Assembly (NCBI GenBank): GCA_022606135.1
Contig: JABYQN010000001.1
Location: 992,001 to 1,056,000 of the forward strand
Source of the DNA: Fomes fomentarius
Lineage: Eukaryota; Basidiomycota; Agaricomycetes; Polyporales; Polyporaceae
Direction of reading: 5' to 3'
Length of the DNA: 64,000 nt
The notes beneath the pieces are model-generated. The model saw only the letters and a program-made list of their open reading frames with translations. It was not told the DNA's origin and did no database searches. Below are positions 32,372 to 43,852 of this stretch, piece after piece (the stretch's first letter is position 1; each line of letters opens with the position of its first letter). The translations under genes were made by a program, and so were the position numbers.

Positions 32372-34277
32372 TTGTATGGCAGACAGGACTTGGGGTACGG
32401 CGAGTACTAATATATATTCGGGTGTTGGAGTAGAAGTCGGATATATTGCAGATCCAGATTCGAACTCGAAGTCAAGTACACCCACTCTGAGGATGCAAGC
32501 GTTCCATCGTCATCACCGTGACCGTGACGCGAACCACGCCAAAGACACTATTGGCTTCATCGCGATGCTTGAGGGTAATACCATGCTTCTCGCGAACGGT
32601 ACCAGTGCCAAGCTTGTTGCACTCCTACTCATATACGAACTCCAGCATGTGGTCCACGATCTTCCCCTCCCCACCGGCACGCTCGATGGCGCGACGGACG
32701 ATTTCGTACTCTAGCAGCCGTGTTCTGCCTGCCCACGAAAACTGTGTGAGCCTTCAAGCTGATGGCCGTGACCCACGTTGTGACACTTCAAGGACTCGAC
32801 GACGTAAATACCCCGGTCCCAGGCTTAAACTTTGATATAGGGGCACCTCCGCTAAACACCCTTGTTGCCGATGTAGGTGAGGGATCCTTGTGTGGTTCTT
32901 CATACCTCCGCGGCCCCCAAATCAAAACTGCGACTCGGATGAACTCCCAATCCTCGAGTTCGAACCACTGCAGAAGTCAACTGGCCAGCCCGCCCGTCCC
33001 AGCAGATATCAACTGGCGTCGCTTTCCTACGAGTTCCACGATTCCATCATTCTCCTTCAATCTCCACTTCGCACTGTCTAACGTCGACATTCGTGCGTTT
33101 GACCACATGTGTCGTTACTGACGATTTTATCTTACAGCTATGGCTTTCTACAGCGGATCCCTCGGTTCCGAGTCGGAGGGCACACGCTATCCCGGAGAAG
33201 ATACCGAGCGCAACAACCCTGCAAGGCTGAGGTTGCGTCCAACTGCTATAGCAGGTTTTACCCTCAATCTTCCCGAGTTGTTTGTCGGCATGGGTCCAAA
33301 ATCCCATAGTCGATGAGCCACCGGTACGAGTCATGAACCTGGATCCAAGTCTTCCTAACGACGATGCGAACATGCCCGCTGTGAATCAATGCCATGCATT
33401 TTCGTCATTATCGAGCAAGGATTTAAAGTTGTGTTCCCGTATAGCCCCCGCCGATGTCGCGGCAGATTGTGTACATGGATGGCGTACCGACCCTGGGATA
33501 TTGCATCCCTTGGTACCACGACTCAAGGTCAAGGTCATCGAGGAGGGCCGAGCAGTCCGCTGCTGTCGGCCTACTTCCTCTTGCTCTATACTTCTACAAC
33601 CGCCCTGAACAGGCTCGAGGTGCAGTGTACGTATCAAACCCCAGGAGTACATGATCCCCGAGCGGCACACCAGATCGGGAAGTTGCACTTTGGACTCCAG
33701 TCCAGGTGAATCCGTATCGCTTGGCAAGGCAATAGCTGCGGGCGACCTTGGGCGGTGAGCGACACGGTATTTTCCAGTGCAACACAATCATTCTGATGCC
33801 GTGTAGCTTGCAGTAGAGGGAAATCGAACAGGGGTGGAGGTTTCTTGTGCACGGGAGCTGTATTCTGAGCAATGGCACATCCTTGATGAGAATTCGAACG
33901 CGGTCGCATTTCGTTGACTCCAGTCTCTACACACCTCCAAGTCAGGTTGTCTGATGCTTGCCAATGCCCGACGAGCCCGCAGTCTGTCATCAACTGGCTT
34001 TATGAAGACACATTTGTGGGTGGCTCAGGACAGGGCGCGATGGTTCAAAACTTGCATGTGGTCCACCTGGCCCGGTCAATGACGCGACGTACAATTTCGC
34101 CCTCTGTCAGTTGTGTTATGTCCGCCCATGAGAACCAGGCCCGGAAGGTCGCGAGCTTCAAATGCAATTCTTCAAACGGTCCATTAGCGACAAAGAATTC
34201 CAACGATTAAAACCAGGATGCGTGATGCTAGTAATGTTGGGCTATACGAATAGCGATTCATACAACGATGTTCCATG
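32372..34277. other. Unassigned region with a diverged duplicated segment
   Basis: No complete gene is recognised. On the minus strand, 34060-34190 reads FRAWFSWADITQLTEGEIVRR and 32630-32760 reads LEYEIVRRAIERAGGEGKIV. These are diverged copies of the same coding-like segment about 1.4 kb apart (plus-strand anchor gcatgtggtccac in both). On the plus strand 33139-33312 opens MAFYSGSLGSESEGTRYPGE after a tttatcttacag acceptor-like site. These look like fragments of unknown genes. Confidence 0.4.
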
Positions 34278-36004
34278 TCAATCAAACTTTCGTCCTAATC
34301 TGCCCGCACTCCCAGAAGGAGTTTCGCCGCGAATCCTCGTCCTTCCTGGATCGTGCAATGCACTCCGCAGGTGGATAGTATCCAACTCCACAGCCTCTCC
34401 CTCCTCGATACTCTCCACACCGTCGCTGGGCAGTCTCTGGTGTCGCAACCCAGGACCGACTCGTCCGCTTACAGTGTACCCTACACTAGCGCTGCCGACG
34501 GTCCCGACGCTCAATATGCGCACTATCCAATCATTGAGGAAGATGACAGGCGCGAACACTGGAATGCGGATAGGTACGAGCGGAGAGGGGTAGCGAAGCA
34601 CGTCGTCACTCGCCCTGCCTGCGCCTCCTGTGGGAATTGTGGGGTTATAGGGGTCTAGCGGGACCGGTCGGGAATACATCGCCATGATGATGTACTGCAA
34701 AGGAGAGTCAAGATGTCATGCTGAGCCAAAGGCATGAACAATGCGCACCGAGGGGTAGACGAGCGCAAATAACGCGACATTAGCCAGACTACTGCCCCAC
34801 ATACATAATGCTGCCGAGGGAAATCCTGGGACGCATTTAGCCTGAAGCTCCGGACTGGACTTTCTATCCGTGAACTCACCGAATGCAAAGTAGTATGCCC
34901 ATCGTTCCTCAAGATGTCGGACTCGTCGAGATAACGAGAGCCCTCGTGCAATCCAAATGAACCTGTACTTCGTCAGATTCAAGTACCATATCAAGAACCA
35001 CCGCAGCTTACTCGAAGCAGTAGTATCTGTGCAACATACATATCAGTTCGGTGGCTGCCTCGATATCAGCGGCATTGACTCACGCGTCGACCCAACATAG
35101 AAATGCGAATCCGGCTGCTGGCCCGACGTACGGAATGTATGCAAGCGCGAACGAGATGATGACTGATGTGCACACCATCACACCGCGATAGGCAGACGTT
35201 GCAAGTGCGTTGAGCATGCCGCTATAGGTCGATGGAGGCTGGGCAGCTGCTCGTGTGCCATGTTGGAGGGTGAAGGTGCGTTTGGCTATGAGCGAGCACC
35301 ATGAGCTCTACGACGATCACAAACGGCATGAGCAAATGAATGAATGTGCGTTCCCATATACAGCCGTTGGCAAGTGTGCCACTCTAGTGTGGGTGTTCAG
35401 CGGTATGGAAGATGTGATCTCACATGGACACACGCTCCGTGCGATCCATCGAGGATGTGGATTTCATACGATACATCATGTGTGGATTGAGCGATACGCT
35501 CGGGCAACCATGAAGGTCCGATCACGGTAAATGGGGGACTCACATTAAGATAGAGCGACACTCCGATAACAGGCAAGAGCCACAGAACTTGATAGAACCA
35601 TCCTATGTTGCGATGAAACCACTTCTGTTGTCCCTGTGCAAGTGGAAGGAGTAGCCAGTCGAAGAAGTAAATGGACACCAAGGACACAGTGTTCAGCATC
35701 AGAGACTTGAACGCATTAGAGCGAACCTCCGAGTCGCTGCACAAAGACAACGCACCACATCTAGTTTCCGGCACGAGCCCTAAGAAGCGTGAAACACACA
35801 CCTCGCGACCAGCCTGATAACTGTGTCCCACCGGAATGCATCCACCAGACCACGTCCCGCGCATAATAACTGCAGCCAGGCAGTCTGTTGTAAAGATAGG
35901 AATGCTGGGTACGAGGACCTCAGAGAGGTATGCTGTGGAGCCGGAGTGAACCCGGAAGGCGTGGGCGGGTATTGTGGGTGTGGTTGCCTGGGTAATCTGG
36001 ACAT
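34278..36004 (-). CDS. EI24-domain multi-pass membrane protein
   Basis: Spliced gene for a membrane protein of the EI24/CysZ-like family (ER/endomembrane; animal EI24 is linked to autophagy). Exon 1 from 36004 starts MSRLPRQPHPQYPPTPSG and leads to LLCAGRGLVDAFRWDTVIRL. After an intron it continues SDSEVRSNAFKSLMLNTVSL, then FFDWLLLPLAQGQQKW and QVLWLLPVIGVSLYLN. After a long (about 300-base) intron come STYSGMLNALATSAYRG, IISFALAYIPYVGPAAGFAF, FIWIARGLSLSRRVRHLEER, a hydrophobic exon around MWGSSLANVALFALVYP and finally YIIMAMYSRPVPLDPYNP and PVFAPVIFLNDWIVRILSV. Several hydrophobic helices and the PYVGPAAGF signature support the family. The exon at 34278-34700 closes at a stop. An upstream ATG at 36053 is in a different frame and was rejected. 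Confidence 0.78.
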
Positions 36005-37122
36005 TGTGTAGTATGTACGACGACGCCGACTTGGACGCGGCCGTCGCGGTCAATCAGAGGCGTGTGCCACAACCCTGGAGCGCCCGTGTTGGTCCGTCCG
36101 CCCTCGGTCACGTAATGTGACAATATCTGCATTTGGAAAGTCACTTGGCCATGTGGTTTCATTCATGAGAGCAGAGTCACTGCCATAGGCTCAACGACAT
36201 CGAGAAGGTTATTTTTGTACTTACATGGAGCCATAGTACTGTAGCTTTTGTATTATAGAGCCTCGCTATCTGCTAACTAAACGGCATAGTACTACGTGAC
36301 TAGTCAAACCCAAGAACTCGCTCAGAAGATTCATTCTTCTCCTATCATGCAACACTCGCTTCAGCACCTCACCCGCACCTCTTTCGTTGAATAGTTGCCA
36401 ACTTAAAAGCCTCATCAGGAGCGACCTTCTGATGCCCGGAGGCCTAGCCTCTACTGTGACCACCATATTGAAAATGTAATGAGGCACTTGAATCATTTCG
36501 GTAAGTGTCTGGGTCTCCTCAATTCAAAGCTCCTAGTCATCAGGGTACTACACGACATCGCCGGTTGACAGAAAATTGCAATCGTCCTCTAACCATCGTC
36601 GTCATCCAAGTTCAACTTCTTCACCACCAATGGCCCGCATATACATAGAGTATATGGATACCATAACAATGACCACGCACAACGTCGAGAGTGAGTTTCC
36701 AGGGCGCCCCATTTTCAGGTGGTGCCCGAGCGCGCAGGAGCAATGTCGCTGAATCCGAGATGAGAAGGGTAGTGGAATGACTATCCCGTCCTAGGAAAGG
36801 TGACTCTTGATTCTCAACCGGCGGCACAGGTATGTATTTGAGTCAGTACAAGAGACTCTGAATGTCGATCTCAAACGTAGTATTGAACGCACGGCTCCCA
36901 GTAACAATCCATGATATAAGGTACGCTCACTAGTAGCCTATGGACACAACAACAATAACGATGGACCCGGGCGCGGGGTTGTGGTTTACGAGTACGACAA
37001 TGCAAGATGAATGGGAGACACAACGAGCACAGATATCAGAAATCACAGCAGCAGAACATACGAGGACGAAGCGAGCAGTGAAAGAAATTGTCCTTTTCGA
37101 TAACGGCAGTGCTTCCGTATGC
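36005..37122. other. Intergenic, no gene recognised
   Basis: Open frames 36266-36496 (-) and 36940-37293 (+) have no motifs. The latter overlaps the last exon of the BTB gene on the other strand. Confidence 0.45.
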
Positions 37123-38733
37123 CTAGGGACCGTTGACTTTCCACAGCTGCCGCCTGCGCAACTTGCGTGTCACGAGCACGCCCGTCGACTGGCTCGCTGC
37201 TCCGCCGAACGCGAGTACGACCGTCTCCTCTGCGCCACGTGCGATACCTTGCTTGCGCGCTTCGATTGTATCCTTGGCGAATTTGAAGCGTGAATGGGTC
37301 GACCCTGCAACGATGCCGTCATTGATACGTGAGTTGAGAGTGATCACGACGATCATGACGCACCCAATTGGAATGCTGGCGACTCGATGGCCGCCTTGAA
37401 GAGGTCGAACGGCACGCGCGCGAAGACCTGAACAAGGGTCTCGCGGCCTGCGTCTGAGTGCTGGCTCGCTCCCTCAGGAAGCGGTGTCGTAGGTGTCGCC
37501 TTCTCACCAAGATTGACCAGGTTCGGGAGGGTCACGATCAAAAAGTGGAATACGTCGTCGCGCAGTCGTTGAGCGTACGGGCCGTAGACCGCAGTACGCA
37601 TGTTCTGCTCCACAACAGGCGTCGCGCTACCATCCGATGGTGCGGGAAACAATTCGACGAACTCGAGCCAGGTAGGAAGTGTGTCAAGCGTGATAGATTG
37701 TCGACAGATCTCGTATGCATAGTTGGCAAGGTCGTCCATGTGGCCTAGTAGACAAGCTGCGGCAAGAACGCCACGGGCATTTTCAGGGCGAATATTAGCG
37801 AGAGAATGAGCAGAGTAGAGGTATGCCAGTGCTGTGGCGGAAATGTAAGCGAGACTTGATAGGGATACACGAAGAGAACACACCGTGATGGAAGCCCTAC
37901 GATCATGACTAGTCAGTATACTGATGCCTACAAATATGACAAAACCACACACCTCTTCAGTGACCTCTGGCTCAAGGTCCAGGTTAACGTAGATTACGTG
38001 CTGGCTACTGTTTTGCGGTGTAGTGGACATGAGGTGTGCAAGGTATGGTGATCGAGACAGGATGAGAGCGTGTAGTCGGTATACAGTGCCACGAACATGC
38101 TGGAGATATCCTCAGTGTTCCATAAGACACCTGGCACATATAGTACTCACCAATAGTGTATCGGCGTAATTCTATAAGTCGGGTATGAGCTTTACTGTAT
38201 CCATGGGCAATCAATGCACTTACGCCGGTATGAAACCCTGATTGAAGAAGATGGTTTATAATGTCATCATGATGTACTTGATACAAAGACGGTGGTCTGT
38301 AACAGCGTAAGTCAGCAAGCGTGGTTGTGCTTTGGAGACATGACAGGCAGGCGCCATTCACGATACCACCACACGCTACAATGTCAAAGCACACAGGTCC
38401 CGCAAGTGAGCACTGAGCCATGCCTTGTAATTGTAGCGACCATGTCTGAATGAGACACGCAGGAAGGTTGCGACCTTTGAGTCCAGCGGAATGATGGTAC
38501 ATGGTCTCAAGCGCCACCGGTTCCTTGCATGAATCATGTAGGCAGACTTTCTCGATCTTCTTCTTGGAGGCGCGTCCCAACCAGTTACGTATGGCACACA
38601 AGTAAGACACTCACTGCGCATAACCGTTCACGGTGGCCCCTGCACTGGTAGAAGCTCCGTTCTGAGTCGTGTAAACATCTCCCGCGCCCGGAGTCGCTAC
38701 GCCGTTGCTGGGTCCACTGTGGCCGTTGATCAT
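37123..38733 (-). CDS. BTB/POZ domain protein
   Basis: Fungal BTB protein, probably a protein-interaction or CUL3-type adaptor; partner unknown. The proposed start at 38733 gives a Gly/Ser/Asn-rich leader (MINGHSGPSNGVATPGAGD). The BTB core follows: SLYQVHHDDIINHLLQSGFH, then YRLHALILSRSPYLAHLM, HVIYVNLDLEPEVTEE and YLYSAHSLANIRPENARGVL with LAAACLLGHMDDLANYAYEI. The C-terminal part contains WLEFVELFPAP, RVPFDLFKAAIESPAFQLG and, after a 60-base intron, SRFKFAKDTIEARKQGIA, ending RRRQLWKVNGP. Around six introns are inferred. The first (about 320 bases, 38297-38618) is unusually long and may hide another exon. The BTB assignment is by pattern and fairly secure; the exact N-terminus is not. Confidence 0.78.
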
Positions 38734-38897
38734 CGTGCAAGCTAGTGATCGAGATGTTCGGCGTGGGGTTTGAAGGTGTTGGGACGCGACGAGAATGAGA
38801 GTGAGAGTAGCAGAGCACAAGCAGCCCGCACAAGAACTTCGGCAGTCTTTGTCGCTTCAAAGTCACTCACGGTCACGCGCCGTCACTGCGGTGGTAA

Positions 38898-38926
38898 CGT
38901 ACGTGTTATCCAGTGTTACACGTACG
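38898..38926. promoter_or_regulatory. Inverted repeat upstream of BTB gene
   Basis: A perfect 9-base inverted repeat, cgtacgtgt and acacgtacg, is separated by 11 bases about 165 bases before the BTB start. Its core cacgtac/gtacgtg resembles dimeric transcription-factor sites. It could equally be chance. Confidence 0.4.
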
Positions 38927-40369
38927 CCGTAGGTGAGCGGCCAGTCTGAGTCAGGTCGAAGCCACTACCGTTCCTCCCAGACCCATCCTGATTCACAAGA
39001 ATTGCATATCCCGGACCTCCGCGCTATATAAAGCACTGAGACTCATGGCATTCCGCGCAGACCGGCAATCTCTATTGCTAGCCAGGCTTGTCTGCCACCC
39101 TGATCCTCTCGAGTCATCTCGACTGCTTTATATCGTCCTCGGGTGCCATCTGGGGTAATTATGCTTCAAGTTCCACGAGGTGCTCTCCAGACAGCCATCG
39201 CACGTGCACTAGTTCACCCTCGTGATGGCTGGTGGAAGATCTTCGCCCTCACGGAAGCGTAGAAGCGAGTGCGCGGAATCTGCGTTGAGCAGCGCGATCG
39301 TTGCTCACTCGCTTCACGGGACGGTTGTACTGTTACAGCTACGCGAAGGTTGAAGACGTACAAATCATCAATGCATCGAGTCCACGAGGTCGATACATAG
39401 ATACTTATCCAGATCGATGCAATAAGGCTCACCTGGGCCCGTTCCATGATCCATCTTGCTCCCAGTAAGCTTGAGTGTGGGGTAGGTATCCAAAATCCCG
39501 TCACATGCCTGGTGACTTAAGCCACCACTTTTCAGGACCCTACTTATGCAAGAGAATCTTTACATGAATGGAAATGGGCGATAGCATCGAGGAACCTCCG
39601 AGTGGTGCACTTTGTGACAGCTGTAGTTTCGACGCTCTTCTGAAGTTTTTGCTTTAGAAGGTAGACAAAAAGTCTTCAATGATCTCAGCAGACCGTCTGC
39701 ACCATGCCCTCGATGCATGTACCGCCGGAACCCCAACGGCAACATTTGCGCGGTACTGAATGATCGGGACTTCTTTTTTTCGATGTGAAGGATGTCCGTA
39801 CTCACATCGGGGTCGCAGTGACCGGCACAGTGCCTTTCATGATCATTGACCTTACCTCCAATGCGCTGGCAAATCGCCATCTCTACATCCTGACCTCGAG
39901 GCCTGCATATGGGTGTTCATATATGTAGGTGGTCAATTACTACAATGACGGGCGGACGCTCAACCCGTTGCCTCGCGTCTTTCTGAGCGACTTCGAGTAG
40001 AAATCGGTAACGTGGTGGCATGCGGCCTCACGAAGTAAAGTGCGAGACCCTGTCTCGAAGGGGATACAAAAGAGTCAGCCCCACCGCGTCGTGGATATCA
40101 GAATCTCACCTTGCATGATGATTCATCGACTGCCTCATATTGCCCGGGACGGTTCAGAGCGAACAGAGGTTGTTTTCGAGGGATCCGACTTTGATCCACA
40201 AGCTGGATGAGACACAAGCCTGAGAGGTCTGGACGGAGGACTGCATTATCGTCTCGATCTTATGCCCGCAATATGAACGCAAAGGTGGCACCTCCGTATG
40301 TCTGCTTTACAGGTGATGACGAGGAACAGGGTGTGTGGTTAGTTCGTAAGTTGTTCATCTTGAAATCAA
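38927..40369. other. Intergenic, no gene recognised
   Basis: A TATATAAAG-like element at about 39023-39031 (plus) is followed by two tiny plus-strand ORFs (from 39045, 37 codons, and from 39160, 33 codons) with no homology I know. The minus ORF 39560-39880 has no motif. Confidence 0.4.
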
Positions 40370-40428
40370 AATTTTGTTGAAACCTCGTTTATTGCCCGAG
40401 AGGGCCCGAGCCCTATGGTAGGCAGTAC
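40370..40428 (-). mobile_element. Solo LINE 3' tail remnant
   Basis: The reverse complement reads tgcctaccatagggctcggg then gggcaataaacgaggtttca, closely matching the terminal bases of the LINE at 9606-9655, including the polyadenylation signal. No ORF2 sequence lies upstream of it. It is a second, better conserved example of an isolated LINE tail, in opposite orientation to the full element. Confidence 0.72.
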
Positions 40429-40878
40429 TCGAGTCATTGAACACCGTCTTCTGAGATTCCTGAAGGCTCTGTGGTGCGAATTCGACCGCTGGCTACAGCA
40501 AGGCGCGGTAGGCTCCCCAATTTACCGACATTTCGATGGCGGCGAGTAGAGTCGTGTCGCCGCAGCCAACCATGCATCGGATGCTCGTTCGCATGCACAG
40601 GATCATTAGATTGGAGACAGTGTACAAAGTGCAAAATGACTGTAGAGAATGCGCATCAGCAAGCGCGACCGAGAGACAGCAGATAGCGATGCACCTGAGT
40701 ACTGAGTAGTAACGTAAGACCCTAGACAGCGGAGACTAGTAAGATATGGGAGCAGATACGAGCATATGTGACGCAGTGTCATAGCAAACCCAGTCCTGTG
40801 TCTACGGAAGACCATGTACGTGGAGTCCGAGAAATACACACAAAGCGAGGCAACAATAGATCGATAGTCCCCTGGCAA

Positions 40879-41761
40879 TCAGTCGAAGTGCATATAGTGA
40901 CCCTTGACACGCATCCGGCACATCTCACAATCCGCTCTAGGGCCCATGGTGAAACGTTGTTTTCTGGCAATAGGAGGAGCTTGTAGGCCGGCGTTCGTAT
41001 CCAGTGGTGAAAACTGCACGGAAGGGGTTGGCGGCTGTGTAGCATGGGCGGCGAAGGGGGCGTCTGATACGGAAGTTGCTGACAGAGAGAAGGATTGCAG
41101 AGGGTCTTGGCCAAACATCTGAACTGGGGAAGGGGTCGCTGTTTGTATATGAATCAATGGTATTTGAAGGAGGTTGGGACTGCGGTGAGAGGCGAGTGAA
41201 GACGGGTATGCAAGATCGGGGCGCTGAAGAAGCGAGACTTGGTTTGCATCCGGCAACACAGAAGGTGGTCTTGGAGGCGACACTGCCATGTTGTTGGCGT
41301 CTTCCCCCTGCAGAGCGAAACTCACAATTGTAGGGCTGACTACGAGTAGGGGCGTGAAACATACCATAGATTCATCGACCATAACCTCGTCTATTCGCAC
41401 CTCAGTACCCAGGTTACTGACTGGCGTACTATAACCACTACCATAACCACTACCCTCCGTCAAGGGACTTCCAAGACGCAGATCCTGGGTTTGTGAGACC
41501 CAGTCCTCGGATCTGCCTCGGAGGCGCGCGACGGCTGGCTGGAAGGGAGGAAAAGAGAGAGGCACACTAGTATCCTGTCCGCTTGCGGCGCGTTTCTAAC
41601 AAGCAAATAAGTCAGTCACACGAGTCCACATGTGTGATCGAAAGCATGAACCCGTAACCACGTACCGAGGGACGCTCATATTGAGTAGGAGAGGATGGTG
41701 AACGAGCGCGTTTGGTGGACGACCGAGTCCGGTATGGCATGGGTGACGTGTCGACCTCCAT
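40879..41761 (-). CDS. Hypothetical protein with C-terminal Cys/His motif
   Basis: Three-exon gene. Exon 1 starts at 41761 (MEVDTSPMPYRTRSSTKRAR), a basic NLS-like stretch. A 70-base GTACGT...TAG intron follows. Exon 2 (KRAASGQDTSVPLSFPPF ...) ends at VDESM before an intron of about 57 bases. Exon 3 runs from GEDANNMAVSPPRPPS through Pro/Ser-rich, probably disordered sequence to RFTMGPRADCEMCRMRVKGH and YMHFD at the stop. The ending CxxCx6HxxH resembles a small zinc-binding motif and follows a conserved-looking basic block, which makes it the likely functional part. I recognise no named family. A nuclear protein is inferred from composition only. Confidence 0.68.
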
Positions 41762-42550
41762 CGTTTCTGTAGCGTCGCGCAATGTAGTGGGTGTCGTTCT
41801 TCGGGGATGTGAGCAGGAGGTCGGCTGACAGGGACGCGGTGGCCAACAGTGTGGTTGTACCTGTTCAAGGTTCAGGAGTGTGGGCTCAAGCGAGGAGGTA
41901 GCTCAGAGTTATAAACAAGCACTGAAAGAAGTGAGGCGGGGTTTGAACATGTTCTTTGCCAGGAAGCCGTCGGTGGCTACAGATCAAGGAGAGGAAGAGA
42001 ACGCGCTTTGGCGCCTTCATAAATCCCTTTTGCGTGGCTGTGCAACGGTCGATAGCCGTGGCGCACTGAATTTCTCGGCGCTCGCCAACACCACATGTTA
42101 TTAGTAGGTACATCGGAGACATACTACGACTCGACCATGCATGTACAGTAAATACCCTCGACATTCCACACGTCTAATAACTATGTAGCAGTCTCCGTTG
42201 TTGACCATGCCGAAAAGATGGTAGTCGATCTTTTCTTATCATGGTTATTATGTAGCGACTTAACCTGTGCGCTTCACCACTTCATGCATCATGAGCCTAT
42301 TTTATGTACTCAGAGGTCATTGGGCCATCTTACTGCGTAGCTATTCGGGGCTCCGGAGCGATGATGCCACTCACCTTACCGTATTTATAACGTCTACTGT
42401 ACGTGTTGTGGATGGCTTATCTTATCTTCGCTCGCAATAAGAATCGTCTTGGTGTAAGGTTCGACATGCTTCGACAAGAGTTGTCGGCCGAGACGAAAGT
42501 TGCCAGATGTACTGGGTATGCATTCAGGGAATCACATAGCACGTTCGAGC
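41762..42550. other. Intergenic, no gene seen
   Basis: This holds the upstream region of the minus-strand gene starting at 41761 and the 3' flank of SEN34. Short overlapping ORFs have no motifs. Confidence 0.4.
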
Positions 42551-43671
42551 TCAACCGAAACCTGCCCACTCCACAGAAAAGTAAGTTACCTCATGCGAGT
42601 CCTCGTTCCACTCGCAAAATAGATGCGCTTTCTTCGTCGCAGTCCCTAGTCGACCATGAGCAACAATCTCCATAGGTGTCAAAGGCGCGTGCGGAGACTC
42701 GATGACCGACGCGACGAAATGCGAGTGGTACCGCAGAGGATCACCTAGCAGTGGCATGAGTGCATACATACGTTATATGAGTGCATGGCACGTACCAGGG
42801 TAGACTAAGAAATCTCCACCGAACTTGATGCCACCTCCCATACAGTTGCCGTTCTCCCACAAGTCCTGGAAGACGCGGCATTTCGCGCGTTCGTACGCGG
42901 TTGTTGGATATGTCCAGATTCCCGCTTGTCGCGCAGCCTCAAGGGTCGAGTACGTGCATGGATTAGGTGCGTACCACGGTAGATCCGATGAACTGGCTGG
43001 GATCGTGACATTGAACACTGGAGCGGTGGCTTTGGGTGTAGCCGCCCTATCTTCAGTCGCAGAGAGCAGTGGTTGAGGAGGAATAGCTGTAGGGTCATCG
43101 ACAGGTACTCCTTCTGCGAGTGCTTTTGCGCGAGCCGCAGCGGCCCTCTTCGCCTCTCGATCTTTGCGTTTCCTGATGGCTGCCTCTGAAGAAGAGAGCT
43201 TGGAGGCCTTCTCTGACATCTTCTCCGCCTCCGCCACTGCTATCTGCTGCCTCGCTAGTATTTCCCTCTCCGCGTTCCAGCTCCTCAGGTCCTCGGCAGA
43301 TGGTGAAGGATGGACATTCGGATCATCGATGAGAATGGCGAGTTCTACGCAGGTGTGAGGAAGGAACACCGAGAGACATCGTCAACGAAACGCACGCTTC
43401 TCCAAGAGCAACACAACCTCCTCTGGAAGTAGCACTAGCGGTAACCCGAGGAATACATTTTGCTGAGATAGATGGGGTAGTGTTCCGGTCAGAACGCCGC
43501 AAATGTGGTGTTTTGCGCGTAACGTCGCGATATCTATACTTCTCATTGCCTGTTAGCTGTTAGTGTCGCGTCAGAGCACGGATAATACATACCTTCTACA
43601 TTCCAGACATACGCCTTGTGGTTGGACACGCGTAGCTGGACCTTGCGGTCAACGTCCGAGTCAGAGGCCAT
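42551..43671 (-). CDS. SEN34: SEN34, catalytic subunit of tRNA-splicing endonuclease
   Basis: Subunit that cuts the 3' splice site of pre-tRNA in the SEN complex. The start at 43671 gives MASDSDVDRKVQLRVSNHKA followed by YVWNVE. After short introns come IATLRAKHHICGVLTGTLPH and LVLLPEEVVLLLE, the N-terminal domain. A charged linker (KASKLSSSEAAIRKRKDREA) precedes the nuclease domain: YPTTAYERAKCRVFQDLWEN, GGGIKFGGDFLVYPG, DPLRYHSHFVASVIE and, near the end, TATKKAHLFCEWN and YFSVEWAGFG. The Tyr-His-Lys catalytic triad is identifiable as the Y in FLVYPGDPLRYHSHF, its H, and the K pair in TATKKA. It is divergent from the TFIIB-like gene with 181 bases between starts. Confidence 0.88.
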
Positions 43672-43852
43672 CGTTTGGCGTAGGCGCTCGTTTATGCCCC
43701 TTTGATCACATTCTGTGACGCAGTGGTGACACCGCGTCGTCTGAGGCGCGTTCACTGGCAGTTCTCTTTGACCTTCTACCACCACTATCCGTCTTACATC
43801 TGCTGGGTCCGCCAGACCTTCTTCTTGAGGGATCCAGGAAGAGCCTTGTGGG

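Noticed and set aside
32900..34050. tRNA genes suggested by gttcgaa-like strings
   Set aside because: No cloverleaf with acceptor, D and anticodon arms could be traced around these strings.
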